In this document: one piece after another, positions 54,219 to 60,000 of the stretch
How the letters are laid out: each line of letters opens with the position of its first letter
Numbering within the stretch: the stretch's first letter is position 1
From: Takakia lepidozioides
Taxonomy: Eukaryota > Streptophyta > Takakiopsida > Takakiales > Takakiaceae
Length of the DNA stretch: 60,000 nt
Assembly (NCBI GenBank): GCA_030704615.1
Contig: CM060733.1
Span: 25,236,001-25,296,000, forward strand
Direction: 5' to 3'
The notes under the pieces: generated by a model
Database searches by the model: none
What the model was told of the DNA's origin: nothing
What the model saw: the letters and a program-made list of their open reading frames with translations, nothing else
Program-made: the position numbers and the translations under genes

Positions 54219-55580
54219 CTTGGTATCAGAGCTTAGAGTTCAGTACGCGATCGTCCTTGGGATTGGCCTCATCATGGGGTCGGGCAAGCCAAAGCGAAAG
54301 CGGAACGGCCCAAAAGATGATGATCCTGGTGAGCCCGATGGGGGCGACGTGTCACCGAAGCGGCCGTTTGAGGAAGCGACGCAGGTTTCTGAAAGCGAGG
54401 CCGCTCAAGAGCAGGAGGAATCCGAGGAGTCGGAGCCCGAGGAATCCGTGAGAGCTCCGACCGACCAACAGATGCATCCCATGCTGGCAGGGTTTTGGGA
54501 AGGGTTGTTGGCGCAATTTGGCGGGACGTTGAAAGACGTGTTGAAGGCGGCTAATGCCACTTCCACTAAGGCAAAGTTTAAGGTGAAGCCTAAGGAACCC
54601 GACACCTTCGAGGGCGTCCGAAATCGGAAGGCACTCAACACCTGGCTCCTGGAGCTAGAGCAGTACTTCCGGGCGGCCAAGTTGAGTGACGAGGATCGGG
54701 TGGAAGTGGCTCCCACCTATTTGAGGGGCTATGCTCAACAATGGTGGCAGAAACGCCTTCACGACCGAGGCCCAAGCCCGGAAACCTTGAACTGGAGTGG
54801 GTTCAAGGAATTGATGAAGAGACAGTTTGTGCCCCTCAACGCGTCCTGGCTTGCCCGGGACAAGATGAGGAATTTGAAGCAAACAGATGACATTCGGGGG
54901 TATGTCCAGGCTTTCAATGTGCTGTTGCTCGAAGTCGCGGACATGGCAGAACCAGAAATGGTCTTCAACTTTGTGGCGGGACTGGCCCCATGGGCCAAGC
55001 GGAAGTTGGAGGAGAAGCCACCCAAGACTTTGAACGAGGCAATTGAGAGGGCTGAATGTTTCTCGGATGTCCCTAGGGGTGAGAGACAAGGCCGTACGGA
55101 GCTGAACCACAAGAAGACCCGGCGGGAAGGTGACTCCTCCCGACCGGAAAAGAAGTGGGATAGGTCACGCGGCGACAATGACACATGGAAATCGAAGGGA
55201 GGGCCTTCACACGTCAAGGCGACACCCGGTGCTTCGAAAGGAAAAGCGGGTGGAGCGGCTTATGGCGGACAGAAGGCGACCTTTGATGGAGTGTGTTTCA
55301 ATTGCGGGGAGCCCGGGCACATGGCCAAGAAGTGCACAAAACCTCGACAATTGAACATGACTCGGGCAACCACGGAGCTGTCGGAAGATACCATCAGTCG
55401 CTTGGTGGAAGCGGTGGTCGCCAGGACTTGCAAGGTAGGCAACTATTCTTGTGAGTTGTATCAGGAAACTGGCGCCCTGCGTAAAGGGAGTCAGTTATTG
55501 TTCGTGGATGGGATAATATCCGGAACTAACGTGTCGTTGTTGGTGGACACAGGAGCGTCGCACTCCTTCATGACGCCGGC
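53491..55580 (+). mobile_element. Gypsy chromovirus copy E: LTR plus gag-protease
   Basis: LTR at 53491-54218 (728 bp), primer site 54221-54232, gag-protease to 55580, then an abrupt return to L1 ORF1. RT, integrase and 3' LTR are missing, so no target duplication remains. Confidence 0.93.
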
Positions 55581-55719
55581 GGCCAAACACCCCCATGCAT
55601 CCCAAATAGAAATACCCAAAGTGTCTAGCAATATCTGGGAGGTTGTAAAGGTATTGATCTGGAATAAATGGCACTGCGATGATTCTAGGTCCCCAAAGCT
55701 TACCATTTCTGTTGCCTAG
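54274..55719 (+). CDS. Gypsy copy E gag-protease, uninterrupted gag
   Basis: ATG 54274 opens MGSGKPKRKRNG. Gag is uninterrupted: acidic N-terminus, YLRGYAQQWWQKRLHDRG, NFVAGLAPWAKRKLEEKPPK, knuckle CFNCGEPGHMAKKC (55297-55338) and protease LLVDTGASHSFMTP. After 55580 the frame runs into antisense L1 sequence to a stop at 55717-55719. It is the only complete gag of the family in the window. Confidence 0.88.
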   Translation: MGSGKPKRKRNGPKDDDPGEPDGGDVSPKRPFEEATQVSESEAAQEQEESEESEPEESVRAPTDQQMHPMLAGFWEGLLAQFGGTLKDVLKAANATSTKAKFKVKPKEPDTFEGVRNRKALNTWLLELEQYFRAAKLSDEDRVEVAPTYLRGYAQQWWQKRLHDRGPSPETLNWSGFKELMKRQFVPLNASWLARDKMRNLKQTDDIRGYVQAFNVLLLEVADMAEPEMVFNFVAGLAPWAKRKLEEKPPKTLNEAIERAECFSDVPRGERQGRTELNHKKTRREGDSSRPEKKWDRSRGDNDTWKSKGGPSHVKATPGASKGKAGGAAYGGQKATFDGVCFNCGEPGHMAKKCTKPRQLNMTRATTELSEDTISRLVEAVVARTCKVGNYSCELYQETGALRKGSQLLFVDGIISGTNVSLLVDTGASHSFMTPAAKHPHASQIEIPKVSSNIWEVVKVLIWNKWHCDDSRSPKLTISVA

Positions 55720-55983
55720 TTTGGAAGACCAAGGGAAGACATTGACATTGAACCCATGGAGATGTGGGTTGAATTTCAAGGCCACATCTACCGCTTCCTG
55801 AGTCTCAAAGAGGATTGAGAAGAAGCCCCTACCTTTGGTATGGCAGAAGTGCTGCTTTAGCCCCCCCCCTCCCCCCAAAATGGCGGGAGGCCCAGTCCCT
55901 AACGTGAGCCCTGCTAACTTTCCTGCATGGAAAGTGCAGCAGGACGCCTTTTTCTTCCATTGTAGTAACCCGACTGTCTAGAC
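55581..55983 (-). pseudogene. L1 ORF1 N-terminal domain (DUF4283-like)
   Basis: Minus-strand segments GRGFFSILFETQEAVDVAL, FNVNVFPWSSKLG and IIAVPFIPDQYLYNLPDIA follow the RRM-like DUF4283 pattern of plant L1 ORF1. Upstream, HFPCRKVSRAHVRDWASRHF leads in from the hAT insertion site. Confidence 0.75.
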
Positions 55984-56745
55984 CAGTGTTGGCCGGTTAC
56001 AAGAATTTTACATATCCGCCGGTTAAGGTCACTTCAATATTTTTGGGATGGACACACTCCATGGTTATGTATAAGGATAAATTTTTTATTTTAGTATATC
56101 CATCGGTTATCTATTCTACAAAATTCTTCAAATTTAGACGGTTATGAATAGGACGGTTAGAGGTGTCCTAAAATTGGCGGATATATATGCAATTGGCGGT
56201 TACATATAATATATTGAATGGGCACTTCTCAATGATTTTTGTTAAAAAATTCCCACATGACATCCAAATGAAGATGAGAACCTTTAATAAATATGAGTAA
56301 TAGATAGGTAATGCTAGAATGCTCCAAGTACATGAGACAATGACAAATAAAATGACTAAAGTAAGAAAGGAGAAAGCCAAAGAGGGAAGTTGGCTAACAT
56401 TTAACATAGCAATAAGTTATACATACTGAGCGCACCTCTTGCAAAAGTTGCCAATAGTGAGGCATGCATGCAATCATGGCAATCAATGCAGTTGCGTTGT
56501 GTGAGGAGGCATGTCGTATACTTAACCGTTCTAGGGGTGGTCAAAACGCCTTACTAATCCGGGTATAGAGTGTAGTGTTAACCTTAATATAGGGTACATA
56601 TACATATACATACTCACCTCCCAACCGTCGGTTATCTATTTGCTCTATTTTGTAAAAATACCATGTATGCGGTTATGTATATCTACTAACTGGGGTGATA
56701 ACAGACTCACTAACTGGGGTAGAGTGCTATACCCGGCCAACACTG
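55984..56745. mobile_element. hAT-like non-autonomous element, family 2 (762 bp)
   Basis: Ends CAGTGTTGGCCGG and CCGGCCAACACTG; 8-bp target duplication GTCTAGAC at 55976-55983 and 56746-56753. The interior repeats CGGTTA motifs, often CGGTTATGTATA or CGGTTATCTATT, and carries ACTAACTGGGGT twice near the right end. No transposase. Confidence 0.92.
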
Positions 56746-56753
56746 GTCTAGAC

Positions 56754-57100
56754 CATCCATGTCCACATCCACCAAAGACCACTCATCACTCATCGCTTCT
56801 TGCTCCTCTAATGTGTCTTTGAGGTAGTCTTGCTGATCGCAGGGGATGGGAGAGTCTTCCGTCGTTGGATTGAACATTGAATCGGGAGGAGGAACGATGG
56901 GCCGTTGCCAAGAGCTGGATGCCGCGTGGAGAGGTGGCGACTGAGGCCTGCCGGGAAGCGAGCGATGGGGGGGGGGAGATGATCGAGCCTGATGCGCCAG
57001 GAAGTAGCCGGCGCCCGAGGAAGGCTGAGGGCGGTTGAATTGCTGAGTTCGTGGTGATCTCTGTAGAGTTCACTTCCAGCCATTGCCATGATTCCTTAGC
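56754..57100 (-). pseudogene. L1 ORF1 start region
   Basis: The segment with LKDTLEEQEAMSDEWSLVD joins across the hAT site to LDSRVTTMEEKG. An upstream ATG at 57089 (MAMAGSELYRDHHE) is in a different frame from this segment, so a frameshift near 56830 or another start is needed. Confidence 0.55.
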
Positions 57101-57639
57101 TGGGACGAGCTGAATGGGGCCATTTGAGAGAGAGAGAAGGATTCGAGGGTAGTGGTGTGGGTGGGGGCAAAAGACGATGCAAGAGTGAAGAGATACCAGC
57201 GATGGAGACAGGACCCCGCAGCGAGGCGGCGGGCCATTGGAAATGTTAATTTTATGGGGCACCAGATGGCAGGTTACGTTTGTGACGGCGACGGCACAGC
57301 CGTGTGAGAATTAGGACGGATCAATTGCGCCGCCAACCTGTAGTGGAGTTAATGGATATGACAGGATGAAGGATGAGGAAGAGACGCTGAGATAGCAACC
57401 CAGCGAACGTTCTCAGTCTTGATGTCTTGATGTTAAGAACCGTGGCTTAGGTTTTCCTGAAGGAATTCATTTGAATGCCATTCTATGGCTTGGTTTGGGT
57501 TCTTCGGGGGGATAATACGTCGATTCTAGGGAAGAACTTCACGCTAGGCCTTGCGAGAGAGACGAAGAGACCGTTGGGGGGCTCTCTCTCTCACCACAGT
57601 TTGCGGAGCTCCTACATCGCGCCCTCCATCTCTACTATA
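57101..57639. other. No gene recognised; possible L1 5' UTR
   Basis: I see no element ends or coding signal. Its position directly upstream of the L1 ORF1 makes the LINE 5' UTR the simplest reading. Confidence 0.3.
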
Positions 57640-57884
57640 AATATTAAGTAAATATAAATAAGTACATGTATGTCCACTTAAATAGTATAATACACATACC
57701 AGAGTAAATGAGGAAGAGGGGGGGGGGGGGGGGTACTGGTATTGTGGCTGGTATGAGAATACGGATACCAGCCTGGTTTGGTATATGACCTGGTATTGTA
57801 GAACTTAAGACCAGGTCGTCCGTGATACCAGGGTTGATACCAGCGTTAATACTCGGGTCTGATACACATACCAGACCAACACTG
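57640..57884 (-). mobile_element. hAT-like element, family 3, second copy
   Basis: The right end reads ACCAGACCAACACTG at 57884 followed by GTATTTAC. The interior repeats ATACCAG/CTGGTAT motifs, as at 42164. A G-run of 15 lies at about 57719-57733. The left end is uncertain. Confidence 0.5.
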
Positions 57885-57892
57885 GTATTTAC

Positions 57893-58940
57893 CCCATCAT
57901 TGTACATCTTACTGGAGACCCGATTCCTAACACTGTAGACTTCACTGTAGGACGAAAAAGGATGGATAGTAAACTGGGCTTGCAAAATGAAATGAATGCG
58001 AGAATGGGGGGATGGTGGTTGTGCAATAGGATGAGAACATAGATGCACGAGATCGTAGGTTGCGGAAAATGCAATAATAAGTTGCACCGGTACACATGCA
58101 CCATTCGTCGCTAAGTTCCAGTGACAATCCCCACCCATCCTCAATGTTTAAAAGGTTTGCATTCCACTTCTATCATTCAACTGCGTTCATTAGTAGAAGC
58201 CTGGGAAGTAATAAACTGCTCCTTCTTTGTTCCTTCATGTCTCTCCACATCAAAGGAATCACCCCTTTCATTGAAGGGGGTGGACCGGTATAGACCATTA
58301 CAATTGCCCCTCCTGAAAGTGAGACACCCTTCTAATCGCCCCTCCATACAGCAACAGCCTTCCATTAGATTGCAGGAGGAAGAAACCCCACGGAAGGGGC
58401 TATTCTTTAGGGTGCCCCTTAGAGAATATCTAGACCAATGGGGCAGCTTCAAGCCTGGGGGTGGTTCATGGGGGGGGCTTGGGAGTGCCCATGGAACTGG
58501 GCACCGTGACTGTGATTGATTGCTTCTATCGTTCTACATTTGTCGCAATTTCTCGTGTCTATGCAAACTTCCCCTCTTCCGCCTGTACAGCGGTGGACCA
58601 ATCTGCCCGCCACTCACTTGTAACAATTAAAATACGCTCTGTAGCCCAACCTGAGCTGTCAAGCTGCAAAACACAGGTTACAACGTGTCAAATATAGTGT
58701 GGTGTAATGAGGACCTTCCTATACCAAAAGGCAGGTTTAGGCATTTCAGCAGTACTAGATATTTAAAGCAATGCACCAAACTAGTCTTATGGAATGTTGG
58801 CCACATGGTTTGAGATAGAAAATGGCGTAGAGACTTTTCTGGCCTCTTTACAAGCTAATAAAAAATCACCAGTATTAAGAAAAAAGGGAAAGAATGAGGT
58901 ACAGGAAAAACCAAAGCTAAGGTTGGGTAATTAGGCTACA
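57893..58940. other. No gene recognised
   Basis: Several short frames overlap without any recognisable motif. Includes the 3' flank of the RUS-like gene on its right side. Confidence 0.3.
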
Positions 58941-59203
58941 TCAAGAATGTAAGAGCATCTGTCTCCAGATCCCAGTGGGAAGTGGCCAAGGAAGTTCTCG
59001 ACTCACTGCAGTTACGAAACTTGCATAATTTCTCTTCATCCAACTGAGAGATTCCGCCTCTGCCACACACTCAGATTGAGGTCTTTGAAGAAGCTCTGCT
59101 TGGTGCAATGCATGCACGTAAGCCCGCACACAATCCTGTGGTGTTGCCTGGCTGTGCAACACTACGTGTACAGTTTGGCCGTCATGAACCACCAGATAAT
59201 GTT
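58941..59203 (-). CDS. RUS (DUF647) family protein, last exon
   Basis: The exon begins after TATGGCAG at 59204 and reads HYLVVHDGQTVHVVLHSQAT, then ATPQDCVRAYVHALHQA, LSWMKRNYASFVTAVSRELP and ends MLLHS at TGA 58941-58943. This fits the C-terminal part of ROOT UV-B SENSITIVE proteins: a strand pair with VHVVLH, the ATP-D-AYVHA helix, then the final helix and Trp. The upstream exons, with the membrane-spanning DUF647 core, must lie beyond 60000. Family proteins act in plastids and early seedling development; which RUS this is cannot be told. Confidence 0.7.
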
Positions 59204-59589
59204 CTGCCATACAAAAAGACCAGAGATTGCTTACTTTTTGGTAGTACACTTGTAAACTGAATGCATCAAGAGTCCCAAAGGCACAGGAAACAAGGTCCAT
59301 GGCATTCTCTTTCAACAGGCCTTCCTAGGGCGCTTTCTCTAGAAATCGAGGTAAGTATACATAATGTGTGTTTACAGGCAGTGCCCAGAAACACGCATGT
59401 TTAGAGCGCAAAAGCTGAAGCCTCATTAAAATCGTTTGCAAATTTGTTAGGAAACAAGGGACCAAATTCTTCGACGAGAAAAGGTGAAAAAAGGTGGACT
59501 ACTGCCAGAGAAAGCATAAAAGTATGGTGTCTCTTTACCCTGAAGGGTCTACATGGTTGCTCAAACCTCCCCCAAGCACTAAAAAGCCC
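59204..59589 (-). other. Probable intron of the RUS-like gene
   Basis: Sequence upstream (in gene sense) of the last exon. No further exon is recognised before the window ends. Confidence 0.4.
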
Positions 59590-59735
59590 GCACGTATTAC
59601 CCACAGTCAGGTTACCGGTTGACCCAAGGACCCCCTTTTATTTGCCCATAACTGGCTACATCCAGCATGCAGTGGCATTGAACCCACGACTGTAAGGCGG
59701 CCTTGTGCCCTAACCACTGGGCCATGTAACCTATT
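59590..59735 (-). mobile_element. tRNA-derived SINE, second copy
   Basis: On the minus strand: A-box region TGGCCCAGTGGTTAGGGC (59707-59724) and B box GTGGGTTCAATGCC (59674-59687), tRNA spacing, no closing acceptor stem. The body continues left, possibly to about 59480, where it shares AAAGAGACACCATA with the copy at 27712-27900. It probably sits in an intron of the RUS-like gene. Confidence 0.65.
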
Positions 59736-60000
59736 TGTGAAATCCGACTGCAGGGCACCAATTAGTACATCCAACAGAATCTACACTGTCAAATAGAGTC
59801 TTAGAATTGCCTGTTCCTCAGCTAGACCCAAAATCCTCACAAGTTTGGCATTGCCCTACCAGCACAAAAGCATTGCTAAATAAGGCATTTCACCTTTCCC
59901 ATGCCGCCGAACCAATGAAGGAAAGGACACCCAACTGTGTAATGCTTGCACCAGCACCGCATGGTCAGTACAACACCAATAAGGAAGTCAATGAATTGAT
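59736..60000. other. No feature recognised
   Basis: No exon or element end is seen; probably intron of the RUS-like gene. Confidence 0.3.

Larger units (their letters stand above)
50857..57100 (-). mobile_element. L1-type LINE, interrupted by a hAT-like element and Gypsy copy E
   Basis: Minus-strand order from the right: ORF1 start (57089-56754), hAT-like insertion, ORF1 N-terminal domain (55983-55581), Gypsy copy E, ORF1 zinc knuckle and tail (53490-51650), ORF2 endonuclease (51650-50857). RT is missing: the element ends at Gypsy copy D. A possible 3' remnant lies at 42640-43134. Removing the hAT-like element and one target duplication joins the ORF1 frame exactly. Confidence 0.85.

Overview
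The window looks like nuclear DNA of a land plant (or close streptophyte relative) with a repeat-rich genome. It has interrupted genes with GT-AG introns of a few hundred bases, a plant-type ABCC transporter, a cinnamyl-alcohol-dehydrogenase-like gene, the end of a RUS/DUF647 gene, and layered Copia, Gypsy-chromovirus, LINE, hAT-like, CACTA-like and SINE elements. One gene (4134-7970, minus) reads as the N-terminal half of an axonemal inner-arm dynein intermediate chain (DNAI4/WDR78/IC138 type). If that is right, the organism makes flagellated sperm, which points to a fern, lycophyte, bryophyte, cycad/Ginkgo-type plant or charophyte and argues against a flowering plant or conifer. The species cannot be fixed from the sequence.

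Layout. 1-2990: a minus-strand LINE running off the left edge, with an open reverse transcriptase frame, a frameshifted endonuclease and an ORF1 containing a 47-codon tandem repeat. 3400-4020: truncated 3' ends of a LINE family. 4134-7970: seven exons of the dynein-chain-like gene; its WD40 half would lie beyond the LINE, left of the window. 9065-9925: SWIM zinc-finger pseudogene. 11224-12896: five-exon CAD-like gene. 13697-13972 and 24881-25558: remains of a TPR gene and a DUF4470 gene, possibly one gene, split by a Copia element (13973-24268) that itself carries a Gypsy element (16800-22534) with a perfect CTACA target duplication. 25560-31230: mostly unassigned, with a hAT-like remnant and a SINE. 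31233-40880: an apparently intact 14-exon ABCC gene whose predicted exons sum to exactly 1494 codons plus stop. 41294-57900: a nest of transposons. A minus-strand L1-type LINE is interrupted by a hAT-like element (55984-56745) and Gypsy copy E (53491-55580), and abuts Gypsy copies B, C and D; copy C carries a CACTA-like element in its LTR. 58941-59203: last exon of a RUS-family gene whose other exons lie to the right. 59590-59735: a second SINE.

The host genes do not form a pathway. All five Gypsy copies are one family (LTR about 725 bp, initiator-Met-tRNA primer site, TG...CA ends) in different states of decay, so the nest records a sequence of insertions. Every intron boundary was placed by reading splice sites and keeping frame, without transcript evidence.
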